This document shows, in pieces, positions 10,863-21,910 of a stretch of 64,000 nucleotides of DNA; within the stretch, counting starts at the first letter, position 1; every line of letters starts with the position of its first letter. The DNA is taken from positions 124,001 through 188,000 of the forward strand of contig JAKSZP010015868.1 of NCBI GenBank assembly GCA_022478985.1. Direction: 5' to 3'. The position numbers and the translations under genes were made by a program. The stretch is from Massospora cicadina (taxonomy: Eukaryota; Entomophthoromycota; Entomophthoromycetes; Entomophthorales; Entomophthoraceae). Below the pieces are notes generated by a model. It made no database searches and had not been told where the DNA came from. It saw only the letters and a list, made by a program, of their open reading frames with translations.

Positions 10863-13110
10863 TGCACTTTGTTTATAAGACTATTTTTCAGATGTAATCT
10901 GGAGGAAAACCAGTTTGCCATTGGTCTTGTGGCAAAGTATTTGTATGGGCCCATGAAATAAGCCTATTCTCTTATTGATCATTTTTAAGTGAGCGGTTCT
11001 AATAGTGAAGGAATGGGGGTAACTATGGCAGATCTTCTTCCTTCTGTTACGCTTAATTCTAAAGCTTTTGTTCAAGTAGAAAATGTTCCTCAGGATCAAG
11101 TACAGAAAATATCTGTATGGCTGCTGCATGACTACCGCCTGTCTGATAAAAATGTGAAAGAGGACCAACAGGCTATGTTTCAATATTATAAGCATCAATA
11201 ATCTTTGTAAGGCAACTATTGAATTTTCTGCAAGTTGACTATAAGATAGATTAATAGAAGACTCACCACCCAGGATTAACTGGTAGAAGTTATAGCTAGA
11301 TACGTACATCCCCTAATATGACAAGTACACCAAATTTTAGCTTGTGAGCACATTGATATTAAGGGACTTGTTAAGTTCATAGAGGCTCAATTAAATGACA
11401 ATTCTCTCTTACTGAACCGCTTAGACAACACGTTTTGGGACCTTCAGGCTGCATGTTGGCTACTCAGCAGTATACTCAAGAAGCCCATAGGCGGTTGAAA
11501 GGGCTTTCTACCCAACTTAATGCTGACTTTTAAGGCATTAATAAAGACCTTCTGAACAATAGTGAGGTAACCCCCCAATGGGTTGCCAATAGCACCCATC
11601 ATTGCACTCAGGTAGATGACTATCTGAAAGCAAAGGTAGATGAAATACCAAGGCTGAAATAGCTTACTTTGTGTCTCTGCAGAATAACGCAGATGCGATT
11701 CGTTAAACAAAAGATGTGTTAATCGCCCACGTGGGCTGATTATTAGACATATTACAAGAGCAAGATCATTTAGTAAAAGAATTAGCAATGTACAGGCTTG
11801 CTATTTATTGCTACCAAAACACCTTAGATATGATATGGGTGTAGTGAAACGCTCTAAGACTAATCTGTATCAGATCATTGACTCCTTACGGCTAGACCTG
11901 AGAACTCAGGTTCAGAAGGTTCAGTTTTAGGAGCAGAGAATTTGAATATGAAAGTAGACCACCTGGCTTCCAATCAGTAAATCGAGCATGTTAAGAACGT
12001 GATACTGGTAGAACTGCAGCGGCTTTCCAGTAAGTTGGAACAGGTCAAAACTGAACTAATAGCAGCCTTTGCAAGTGTCACCAGGAGGGTCCTAGCAGCC
12101 TATCTGTGAATTTTTTCATATATGATTGAGAGACAATCCTGACAGAACCTGAAGGTGAAAGTAAGGATGTACTGAATATGAGGGAGATACCTACTTTTTT
12201 ACCTCCGTGACAGGTCCTATAGAGTCAGGTTCCATATATAAATTGATGACTTCTCCAATGGAGCATATCAAATCTATTTATTTGTGAAAATTCTCTTCCC
12301 AGGACACAGGAGTGGATGGCTGTTTCCCCACTTATGTAACTAAAGCGTCCTCCTCAAGAGCTGGACTGACCACTTCTGTTTAATTCACTTCTTCTTTATG
12401 ATTATCTGAACATTCTGTGGGAGATACACTGAGCCTTCATCACTATAATTATGGGCCTCAACTGTACATTAATCCTATAAAATTGCCAAATTTTTAAAGA
12501 ATACAAATCTACACAAACTTATCAACCTCTTTATTATTAGTATAGCTGAAACGTCTGAGAATTTTAAGTTAGCTAAAGTCATAAATTTGTTAGACACCAA
12601 AAAACAGGTGTTTATTATTCCTTAACTACAGAAGGTTGGAGTCAACTACCTCAATGCCAAAGAATTTATGATAAAAGAGTTCAGTGGAGCTGAGCAGATA
12701 CTCAGGGAAAACAGAGTTCCTCAACATCTGTTTCACAATGATGAGACAATGCAAGCCTTCAAAAGCGTTTTTAGAAGCTCAGACATAATTCAGAGCGAAT
12801 ATCATAAATGGGTTTGAAATTCAGATCGCTCCATCATTTTGTATCCTTACAGGAATTCTATAGATTAATGATTCCTGTCTTAAATGAGGATAACAATATC
12901 AAACATATAGTAAATATTCTTCAGTGATGCAATGTCACTTTGGGATCAAAAACAAAACTTTTCACAAGTCTCGTGTACCATGGCCTTTAGACGCTCCCTG
13001 AAAATTTATTTCCTCTTCTATGTCCCTCATGTCGGAAGACTAGATAGTGGTCATATTACTTGTTACTAATGTAGAAAATTGGTGCACTATTCTAATAGTT
13101 GCCCAATATG
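10863..13110 (+). pseudogene. Element B gag
   Basis: Plus-strand gag remnant. The best open stretch is 10989-11201 (starts MSGSNSEG). A broken Gln/Lys/Leu-rich region to about 12110 looks like a coiled coil. A capsid-like part at about 12550-12820 contains NFKLAKVINLLDTKKQVF and VGVNYLNAKEFMIKEF. The gag ends with a CCHC zinc knuckle at 13051-13092: Cys-x2-Cys-x4-His-x4-Cys with a stop codon between the first two cysteines. Gag would assemble the particle and bind element RNA. It is broken by many stops. Confidence 0.7.
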
Positions 13111-13379
13111 GGTTTCAAACCTCATCTCATTCCTTCAAACTTGAAGGACATGGAAGAGTTGAGTAAAGACAAGGCGGAGTAATAAAAGTAATTCCCATCT
13201 ACGCCTCCTACAACAAGATCCCAGATATGAAAAATACTCAGAATTCTCCTTCAATGAGATGAAAGGTTGAATACGCTGCTCCTCCTTCAGCAGTTAAGGT
13301 GGCAGTAAGAGATAGAATAGAGGCGGCCAACCATCTTCATGGACATATTGAAATTAAAGTGACATAAGAAGTGATATCA

Positions 13380-14415
13380 AAGCCTTATGTTCAACTGTTT
13401 GCACCTTTTAAACTAGCCATACCTTCTAGTGCTATAAAGTTAATCAGGGCTCAAGGAGCTGTGACCGTTGAAACTTTGTGCACCTCTAGTTCCAAGTTTA
13501 AGTGATGAATTTCAGAATGATTTAGGGCAAGCAGATGACTTGGATGTCCTCACAATAAACCCTACTGATGCTCACTTTTCAGAGTGTATGTATATTAATA
13601 TGGTAAACAAGATAAAGGTGCGTGCTTATTGTAAAAACTGGAGTACCTATTGATATTGTGTCGACCTGTTTGGAGAAAAAACTGGGCATTGCTCCAGAAA
13701 TAGATCATAAAAAATCTATTGTATCACTGGCCCACAAACCCTCACCTCTAAATGTGCATATAACTCATTACTGCTACATTTTGACTCTTTAATGATCTAC
13801 GCTCCTGATATTGTCTTCCCTAATCATAAGTACGACTTTTTAATTGGTATCTCCTCATGCAAAAGTATGAAGTAAAGGCTGACTTCTAAGAAAATACGCT
13901 TGAATTGCTAGAAAAAACCCTTCATTTATTTTATAACAAGAAGGAAGAGGCCCTGGAGGATTTGAATCAAAGGTTTATTAACCTTGTGCTTAATAATGAT
14001 ATAGTGCCAATTAGGTATTAACAACTCTTAACTCATACTCATGATTATCAAATCAAATTATTGAATCTAAAGGTATTTGTCAGGCGAACAGCAAGTAAGA
14101 ATTAGACTGGCCTGCCAGCCAAGATGCCAGATTATCCAAACAGCAAACCAGAATGCCCAGGGCACTGTTGCTGATATGACAAATATGGAACCAGGGAAGA
14201 GTTCCACCAATATCTACCAGTGAGCCAGAATTTTATATAGGCACAAAATAAAGTACCAGATGCACATCGCCGTTAACCCCGAGGGGTACAAGAATGTCAG
14301 GGGATAAGGCGGCCTAATCTTTAACATGTAAAAACTAATTTTTGGAAAGAATTTTTAATGGAAATTTAGGAAAGATTAATCGACCAACAATTTTTAGTGT
14401 GATGCGAATGATTAA
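13380..14415 (+). pseudogene. Element B protease and linker
   Basis: The plus-strand frame at about 13610-13760 reads KTGVPIDIVSTCLEKKLGIA, an aspartic protease with its D-T-G motif decayed to K-T-G. Downstream, HKYDFLIGI matches the YDxLIG motif of related proteases in elements A and E. The linker then includes LFYNKKEEALEDLNQRFIN. Frames at 13468-13653 precede it. The region ends at an unknown insert near 14416. It is non-functional because the catalytic Asp is lost and stops are present. Confidence 0.65.
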
Positions 14416-15202
14416 ATAGTAGTCAATTTGGGGGAAAGCAAAACTGGGTTTGGGTCCCTCAAATTCGACCTAACTGGCAAATTATTTGGGAATGGGCGGG
14501 TTAGTTCCTTGGGAACCATCATCACAAAATTTGGCAGTGGGCTGAGTCGCTGTTGGTTCGACCTCAAACGCCTGAACCAAAGCTTGACTACATTTTTGAT
14601 GGTTGGCGCAATGGCGTTTAGCCCAATGAGCGGCAGGAATCCCCCAAGGCCACCCCACATAGGGGTGGGCCCATTTGGTTGGGAACGGGTTCAGGATGCC
14701 CAACCCACCTATGATCATTTTCTGGGCCATTCTTTCAGTTAATGGCATTGCATCAGGTGCAACGCCCGATTTGTCAGCAGGAAGCTGCCCATTGGGGGTG
14801 ATGCCTGCCAGATTTGGGAGGAGAGATTTTTCCAATTGTCATGTTAATCAAATTGCAACTGTCGGGCATTCCAGCCAATAGATCAGTCTTCATACCTTTT
14901 TGACCATTTAAAATCCTAGCATTAGGCGGATTGCCACTCAAATTGGTTAAAATCAATTTTATTTCAGTAATCTCAGCGCAGATTTCACTGATTCCTTGTA
15001 GCAGTTCTTCCAAGGTTAGTGTGGGTACTGAAAATGGGATCTGAAGTGGGAGTGCTGTTACCCAGCGCTTATCTACTACGTGAGTGAGATCACCCTGAGT
15101 AATGAGGGGTACAGTCATCCTCTTCGGTGCCTTCTTACTTGGAAATGGGAAAATGGCCCAGTCAACACCCAAAGGATGTTCCCCGGGACTTACAGTATTC
15201 CA
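14416..15202 (-). mobile_element. GC-rich insert in element B with a minus-strand frame, type unknown
   Basis: The insert separates the protease linker of B from its reverse transcriptase. The flanks look like a diverged target duplication (AGTGTGATGCGAATGATTAAA near 14397 and AGTGCGAGATAATCAAA near 15199). Minus-strand frames at 14774-15217 and 14482-14835 are long for this window and Pro/Gly-rich. The first contains LTLEELLQGISEICAEITEI, a short helical stretch. I do not recognise the protein. A retroelement ORF1 fragment or processed copy is possible. Confidence 0.45.
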
Positions 15203-15839
15203 GTGCGAGATAATCAAAAACTTAACATTCCACCAAGTGTATAGTTGTTGTGGGGACTGAAATCATTTTACATATTCATCCAGGCTTATACAGTGAGATA
15301 GTTATCCTATCATGGCGTTCACATCTGAAACCTGTCACTGCACCTGGGCTATCCTTCCAGAACATGGCGAAAGTCAAGTGAAATTAGACATCTTGTAACC
15401 TTATACTGTAAAAATTAAGTAACATAAGACTGTTGCTTTCGTTCATATCATACTAAGGAAGAATTATCCAACATCCATAAGTTTAAAAAGATAAGAAGAA
15501 CTAGGGCTTGAATGCAATTGATGTAAATCAATATGCTTCCTATTACCCAAGAGCATCTTTCCAGATAAATTGAAGAGGAAGAAGATCAAGCTTTAGCTTT
15601 ATTTAATAAGTATAGTATGCTTTTTGCCAAAGATGATTAAGGTCTGAGTTAAGCCCATGACATGTTACATCAGATTGACATGTGGATCATCTGACGATTT
15701 GCCTCCATTGTATCAGGCCTTTAAAGTGTCAGATGCTTTTAACCAAGAGATAAACTAGCTCGCACAGCAAGGGATCTTAGTGCCCTCCAAGAAACTCTGG
15801 GCAACCCCTGTTTTGACTTTCAAAAAAGAAAGATATGGG
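15203..15839 (+). pseudogene. Element B reverse transcriptase, N-terminal part
   Basis: The first 300 bp hold no clear motif. From about 15530 the plus strand gives ALALFNKYSMLFAKDD, then AHDMLHQIDM, then LAQQGILVPSK and WATPVLTFKK. This is the start of a Ty3/gypsy reverse transcriptase up to the KKDGSxR motif, where the LINE has inserted. The frame resumes at 21911 with KKDGSIQNIVDY. Stops are frequent. Confidence 0.75.
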
Positions 15840-16390
15840 AGCTAGGTAAGGTAAACTGGGGCCTTCATGTGATGTTACTGAGCAAAGTTCATGGAAACAT
15901 GGGTTAGTAGCCAACACCAGATCCCAAAGATGCACCTTAGAAGGGTCTTGTAGTGGCCTGGATGAGGTGTGGGATGAAAGCTAATGACTGTAACCTAGCC
16001 AGTTCTTGCGGGTGCTTCCACTCTCCTTTAGGGGAGAATACGGGCATGAAGGGGGAGGCAAGAGTCAGGCGTATCATCTGTCACATTACTTCCCTATGAG
16101 GCGAGGCGCTGCAAAAGCAGGTCTTAGTGACAAGGAAGGAAATCCTGATTGGCTAGGCTTCGACTCACTGTCTATAATAATCACCGCAGTTTTCTAGATT
16201 GGCCTAAAACTGGATAGCGGCCAGTAGCTTACGTGGACTTACACTGGTGCAGCAAAAGGTGAGGCACTCATGAAAAAAAATGCTGGACTGACCCAAAAAG
16301 GGCTGCAATAATTCCCATATAAAAAGGCCTGGAGAGCAAACTTTGTCACGAAAACAAATCTGAGAGACCAACTCTGTTAACAAATTAACA

Positions 16391-17106
16391 GTGGTGGTGG
16401 CCTCTGCTGCACATAAGACCCCAGTCTCCTTTGCAGAAGAGGCTACTAATGGATTTGGGGTTTTAACCAAGCTTTTCGAAGTGGGGAACTCTGGCCCCTC
16501 CAAGGATCAGATGGAGCATGGTGGAGAGCCTCAAAAGGGTTCATGTTGTGGAAGTGAAGACTGGGTGGTCAAAGGAGATGCTCATGGTCAGGGTTTTTGA
16601 GATGTGCGGGTTTTCCCTACTCCATATTTCATGATTAGCCCCTGTATTGGAACTTATGACCTTTCCAGTCTAAGCTTTAACAGGAACAGGTTTTGGCTGC
16701 CAGTTTGAGTACAAAGAATGAGGAGGCCGTATGTCTTGTCATTGGCCTCAAGATCAGAAGGTTCATTCTGAGGGATGTACCACCTGTAATAACTATAGGG
16801 GCCATGATGTCTCAACTGAAAGGCTTTGGCAGAGTAATCCCATTTAATGAGAACAAGCTGTTAAAGAGCTTGAAGCATAAGGATGGCATCTTGAATAATT
16901 TAACCATGGGGTCTGGGGACTGGATTTTGAAGGTTGAACTTTTTAAATCATACGGGGAGTTGCCTCGTTCAGTCACTGTGGGGATTTGGAGTGTCCATAT
17001 AGTACTGTTGGATGGGTGCTTCTTTTGTGGTGCGAAGGGGCACGTCAGAGCCAAATGTCCTCAGTTTCAACATCTTGTAGAAGTGGCCAAAAGCCACCAG
17101 GCCTAG
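16391..17106 (+). pseudogene. LINE ORF1 with CCHC zinc knuckle
   Basis: Plus-strand frames 16391-16600 and 16693-17106. The second (137 codons) contains FGRVIPFNENKLLKSLKHK, then LPRSVTVGIWSV, then a zinc knuckle at 17017-17058 (Cys-x2-Cys-x4-His-x4-Cys: CFFC, GAKG, H, VRAK, C). ORF1 proteins of this type bind LINE RNA to form the transposition complex. The region from 17107 to 17740, with a short frame at 17478-17663 rich in Pro, Glu and Val, is probably the ORF1 tail. The ATG is uncertain because upstream frames are broken. Confidence 0.75.
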
Positions 17107-17739
17107 CGCGAGAATGCCATCAATGGTGCCTTCAGAGAAAGATAAGTTGGCTCTCCAATTGGCGCTTAAGGAGTTAACTGAGTTGCCAGCCAAAGAAAAG
17201 GAGGCGGCGGCTGGCAAAACCAATTCAGAGGCGGTAACTGAGGTGCTGAAAAGTACCTGAAAGGTCAACAAGGGTCAAAGCGGACCTGTAAGGCGCAGGA
17301 AGCTATTAGACTCCAACGAGCTAAGTGGCGCTTAGTCCCAATATGCAAAGGACATTTTGGAAATGACAACTTACCAAATGGATGGGGTTCTCTTCATCAC
17401 TTTATCATGAAAGATGCGGGTGACCATTAGGGTGTGAGTGGTACAGGGCACGCGAGGCCATATGGAAAGAGGCGGAGGTGAGGGTGGTGTTGCCTGCTAC
17501 CAATAGTGGGCCAATGCCTTCTAACCCAATGCCTTTAACCGAAGTGGAGGGATCTATTGAGGACCCTGGCAATGGAATGATTCTAGAGGTTGCTGTGACC
17601 GAGCAGCCACCACCCCCTGCCAGTTTAGTACTGGAAAGGGAGGATGAAACGTGGTTCCGCTAAACCAGCTGAGGTGAAGAGGTTGAGGACCCCCAGATCC
17701 TGACTCCAAAGCCTCATTGGTTTCTAACCTATGGTAATC

Positions 17740-18480
17740 AGGGTTGAATTTGCTAATGCGCAGGGTCTAAATGGACTTAAGAAGTGTCAGCGGGTGAAAC
17801 TCTGATTGCAATAACATGGGATAGATATTGGCTTCCTCACTGAGACTAAGTCTAACCCTGGGGTAAAGAGGACTGGGCTTACCAGTTTCCTTTAAAGCGA
17901 TCATTTTAGTCTCTTTTGGTGGATCAACCAAACTCAAAATAGCCCTTAGGGGAGAGACCAAAGTGGGGGTAATCTGTTCTAGTGGGCGGACAAGGTTAAG
18001 GTGTTGAATAAAAGGGTATTGGTTCCTGGAAGAGAAGTGGCAGTAATGTCACTGTTTGTAGAGGAATCTAATTTGGTTTATTGGCATATATCCGCCCAAT
18101 TCTGGGTCTGAACGGAAAGCCTTCTTACAGAAGGTCAGCCTAAGGATCCAGGAGTAAGGCATCGGGTATCAGTAGTGCTGGTGGAAATAAACTAAGTCTG
18201 CTTTAGAGATGATATGGTTGGGGCTTCAGTCAACTGGAGTTCTGTTCCTGGAGCCCACAAGTTGGCCAGTTTGAAAACAACCTTGGCCTACTGGATGTGT
18301 GGAGAGCGGGCCATGGTGAGGAGGGGGAGACTGGGTGAACTCACGTTCAGGGGGATCATTTCACCCGCATTGACATTGTGTCAGTGCCTCAGAATCTCCT
18401 GAGTCGCTGCAAGTTGATCCTTTGGAATCCCGATCCAGATGCTTCAGACCACATGCCCATTGAACTGTAGATCAGTGACC
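17740..18480 (+). pseudogene. LINE ORF2 endonuclease domain
   Basis: Broken plus-strand reading of an apurinic/apyrimidinic-type endonuclease. It begins VEFANAQGLNGLKK and DIGFLTETKS, where the E of LTETK matches a catalytic metal-binding Glu. It ends with ASDHMPIEL: the SDH motif at 18444-18452 carries the catalytic Asp-His pair. The enzyme nicks target DNA to prime reverse transcription at the insertion site. Stops and frameshifts within it make it inactive. Confidence 0.75.
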
Positions 18481-18639
18481 CTCAGGTTGCTTCTGTGGGA
18501 AAAGGGATATGGAGACTGAACCCTGAACTCCTGAAGTGGAGTCCACTTCAGGATATCATTAGGAAGAAGGTGAGGTGGTGGAGAAGCCAGATTGTAAGGA
18601 ATCCAGATGCATAATTAAAATGGTTGAAAATGAAGGCTG

Positions 18640-19860
18640 ATCTCAAGATGGCTTATAAACTCATTGGGGGGGCAGCTTGGGGCCATTCTTTTAAGGTATG
18701 AAACCTTAGAGAGAATCTTCAAGTGTAACTTCAAGCAAGCTGCGGTCATGGGGGCATATGCCTACATGGCCAAAGATGAACTTTATGCAAAATTGGTGGG
18801 AGCCTTAATGTCAGATCGCCTCAAACAAATGAAGTCTAGATGGGGTGAGTATTCAAACAGCAATGTTGCTCTACTCTGCAAGGCAGTAGGGGCAATCAGA
18901 CCCTTGGCAAGGATCTTGTCACTTTGTGATTAAGGAGTTTAGGTGAAGGATGAATCTAGGATGGCTGAGGTGGCCAAGACCTACTATGAGGACCTTTATA
19001 GCCCCTCTGAGAATGACCCAGAGTCATCAAAAGTACTCACAAATGGACTGGGGTACTGCCAAAGGAGACTCAGCTGCAACTATGTAGCAGATCTACAAGT
19101 CCAAGGTGTCGGATGCCATTTGCAAATAAAAGAATGGCAGGGTTTCTGGGGAGGATGGGTTGATCCTTGATATCTACAAGATATTTCAGGCAGAAATGTC
19201 CAAGATGCTTGCTGAGCTCTATAATATCTCCTAGTCTCTGGTGCTCTTGAGCTGGCGTTTTCAAAAATGCATGGCGGTGGTGTTGTATAAGAAGGGTGAT
19301 CCCTTCATCATGGGAACTATCGGCCTTTGACTCTGCTTAACGTTGACTATAAGATCCCAATGAAGATCTTAACCAATTAAATAAAGGGGATTGTAGCAGA
19401 AGCTGTTGGTTAAGAGCAGAATAAGTTTATCCCAGGACGCTCAGTTGCTGAAAACTTGATGCTGCTTCACTTGATAGAATAGTGGGCAAGTAAACTTTAA
19501 GACCAGGGGGTGGCTACTGTTTCATGATCAGGAGAAGGCGTATGATTGGGTGAATTATGAGTTTCTTTGAGAAGTGTTAAGTCGGGTAGGAATCAAGGGG
19601 TATTTTTTGAGACTTCTTAAAGCGATTTATGGGGAATCCTCTTCAGTTGTCAATATCAATGGGGTGCTCTCCCACCCTTTTATGGTGTATAGGGACGTGC
19701 GTCAGGGAGACTCTCTATCTCCCTTGTTGTTTGTTCTTGCTATAGAGACAGTTTCAATGGCTCTATGAAAGTTGGACTGGAGGAAAATTACCATCAACAG
19801 TGAAGAGTATTCTCATTTAATGTTTGCGGATGATATGTGGATCTATTTTTTCAGAGAAAG
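18640..19860 (+). pseudogene. LINE ORF2 reverse transcriptase domain
   Basis: Plus-strand frames (18664-18933, 18943-19170, 19574-19768 and broken joins). They show NYRPLTLLNVDYKI, QNKFIPGRSV, EKAYDWVNYEF, then DVRQGDSLSPLLFVLAIE and HLMFADDMWIYF. The catalytic FADD motif is intact at 19823-19834. Motif order and spacing fit a non-LTR reverse transcriptase that copies LINE RNA at the nicked target. Several in-frame stops are TGA or TAG where CGA or CAG would fit, suggesting C-to-T decay. Confidence 0.85.
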
Positions 19861-21490
19861 AGGAGAAGGTGGTGATGAACATTCTAAAGATGTAAAAGAA
19901 CACAAGCAAAGCGAAGGTCAATCTTTCAAAATCTAGGGCTTGGACCATCAGCAGAATGGTGGCGTTGGGTGAGGCACCAAAGAGCCCAATGCCCTGGATG
20001 GCAACAGGGGAGGTTTCTGTCCCTCAGGTGTCACATCACTGGGTGGGTGTCACTACATGATATCTGGCTTAAACTTGAAGCGAACTTTAAAAAAGCGGCT
20101 TGTAAAGTGGTAAAGGCTCAACTTATCTTATTGGGGCAGGGCCATTGTTATGAACACTTTTATTATTTTTCCAGACTATGGTACATTGTCAGATTTGTTT
20201 TACCGCTGGTATCATCCATCAGAAGAATAATGAGTTCAGTTATTTAGTTCATCTGGAGAGGGCGAGCGTCTAAACCAGTTTCTCTAACTTTTTGTCAGGA
20301 GGTGAATAAGGGGGCATTGGTCTGATAACGTCAGTGTATTATCAAAACACTTCAGCTGATGTGGATCACACAGGTCGCTAAGGAGGGAAAATTCATTCGT
20401 TGGGCTTTAGTTTTGGAGGACTACCTCTCTAAGGCTTGCAATGACAGTTTGAACAAGGATCTTGGTGTCATCTGGGGCATCAATCAAGGGGCCATTCCAA
20501 GCAATGGAAACCTACCAGGCTTTTGGAAGGATTACTTAAAGTTTGGGCGGGCAACAAGGGTAGATTGGAGGATAAAGAGTGGACCATCGAAAGGATCTAG
20601 CTGATCCCCCTTATGAGAGGAGCTTGGGGTCTGAGATGGAACCTCTTCTGTGCAAAGCCTTCAAGCACTTTATTGGGGTGGTTCACTGGAGGACCTCCTT
20701 GATGGCGATGGCTGAAGAGTGCTTAGGGTAGAAGCAGCTAATAATGTAGCCTTTGCCTCCAAGGTGCTGGTAAGGAAGGCATGGGATGTTGTGGAAGCAA
20801 CTGAACTGCCTTTTTGATGGAGGGAAGCAATTCCTTCTCTGGCTGCATTAGAGGCTGTGAGAGCCTGTTCTTAAGGTCTTTGAGGGCAGTATTGGCGGGT
20901 GTTCCTGAGAGAAAGAGAAGGCTGGAGATACTCCAGATGAGAAAGTCTCTTCATCCTTTGGGACTGGCACACGGTGGGAGGTGGTAGTGATGTCTGCATC
21001 TCAGATTTTACAACTGCCAGGTTCCAGAAGTTACAAGACAGAGAGATTTGCTCAATGTACTTGTTCCAGATCACTTGCAAAATGCGGCCTGTCCTGATGG
21101 ACCTGTGGGGGAGCAGGTTAATGGATGCTGGTCTATACCATTTCAGAACTTTCTCTTCCAACTTTGCAGCAACATTATGGTCACTGTGGTGACTCTGCGT
21201 AAGTGGAGTAAGCAAAAGGAGGATGACCTTCTGTATGCCTGTAGGGTGTGCAGAAGGGAGAAGATTGCAAAGCACATCTTCACAGAGTGTCTGGCAACGG
21301 ATGCTGTGTGGAGTAGTGTTCTCCTATGGTATGAAGCATACCAACCAGGGTGTAAGTTACCCTCCGGTCATCTCGCATGGCCAGAGATCCTGACTGCATA
21401 TGCCTCATCAAGTCTGCTTGCAGACAAGGAGGGTTTCAGGATTTGGTGCATGATATGGGGAGGAGATGTATGGTCTATGGCTTAAAAGAA
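19861..21490 (+). pseudogene. LINE ORF2 C-terminal region with zinc knuckle
   Basis: Plus-strand reading after the polymerase contains FYYFSRLWYIVRFVLPLV and later FIWRGR-like remnants typical of LINE ORF2 thumb and tail. A C-terminal zinc knuckle lies at 21240-21290: Cys-x2-Cys-x7-His-x4-Cys (CRVC, RREKIAK, H, IFTE, C). This tail helps bind template RNA or target DNA in related LINEs. The final frame ends near 21485, leaving about 425 bp of 3' untranslated sequence. Confidence 0.7.
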
Positions 21491-21772
21491 ACCAGCGTTG
21501 TTCCCTTCAGAAGGAATCCAGTCAACAAGCTCCCTGACCATAGTCAAGAGACAGCTAGAAAAATCTGTAGAAAGTTATGGCAATCCCCTTTCTCAAGTAA
21601 GTACAACTTGGGGGTCAGTCTAGTCTCATTCCACACAGTAAGGAATGGGAGGCATATCCCTGATCTTGCTGGGTAGCTTTGATTCCTGGTATACCAAACA
21701 GTGAGGAATATTTCAGCTTTGGGGTGTTGTGAGCCACCCCACCTGCAGTTGAGCCCACATCTGTGGTGCTTA

Positions 21773-21803
21773 TTTTTTTAGCACTAGATGGTCCCAACCC
21801 AAA
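21773..21803 (-). mobile_element. Mini retro-insert, copy 1 (31 bp)
   Basis: A 31-bp insert in the LINE 3' UTR between two exact 17-bp copies of CACATCTGTGGTGCTTA (21756-21772 and 21804-21820). On the minus strand it is TTTGGGTTGGGACCATCTAG followed by TGC and TAAAAAAA. It shares this 3' part with copies at 30550 and 44924 but lacks their GATGAATCCCCCC start, as a 5' truncation would. The related LINE at 46868-47686 shows the site without the insert (about 46950-46965). Confidence 0.8.
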
Positions 21804-21887
21804 CACATCTGTGGTGCTTAGATTCGCGCAACCTCAATTCAGTGGGTCAGTACCCTGGGTTCTACACCGCAAAGTTGCCTGCACTGG

Positions 21888-21903
21888 GTGCCCTAACGGG
21901 CAC
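21888..21903 (+). other. LINE 3'-terminal stem-loop
   Basis: GTGCCC, loop TAAC, GGGCAC: a perfect 6-bp stem with a 4-base loop, directly before the A-rich end of the LINE. The truncated LINE at 46868-47686 has a differently sequenced stem at the same place (AGCCC, loop CCTT, GGGCT on the minus strand), so the structure rather than the sequence is kept. Such hairpins can be the RNA feature recognised by the element's own reverse transcriptase. Confidence 0.6.
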
Positions 21904-21910
21904 ACAAAAA

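Larger units (their letters stand above)
15840..21910 (+). mobile_element. LINE (non-LTR retrotransposon), nearly full length
   Basis: About 6.07 kb inserted in the element B reverse transcriptase at its KKDGS motif, where the host frame rejoins on either side. The flanks CTTTCAAAAAAGAAAGAT (15817-15834) and CTCAAAAAAAAAGAT (21911-21925) fit a diverged target duplication at an A-rich site. The element has an ORF1 with a CCHC knuckle, then ORF2 with an apurinic-type endonuclease, a reverse transcriptase with FADD, and a C-terminal zinc knuckle. It ends in a 3' stem-loop and A-rich tail. No RNase H was recognised. The design fits L1-like or Tad-like LINEs; the clade is undetermined. A truncated relative lies at 46868-47686. 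Confidence 0.85.
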
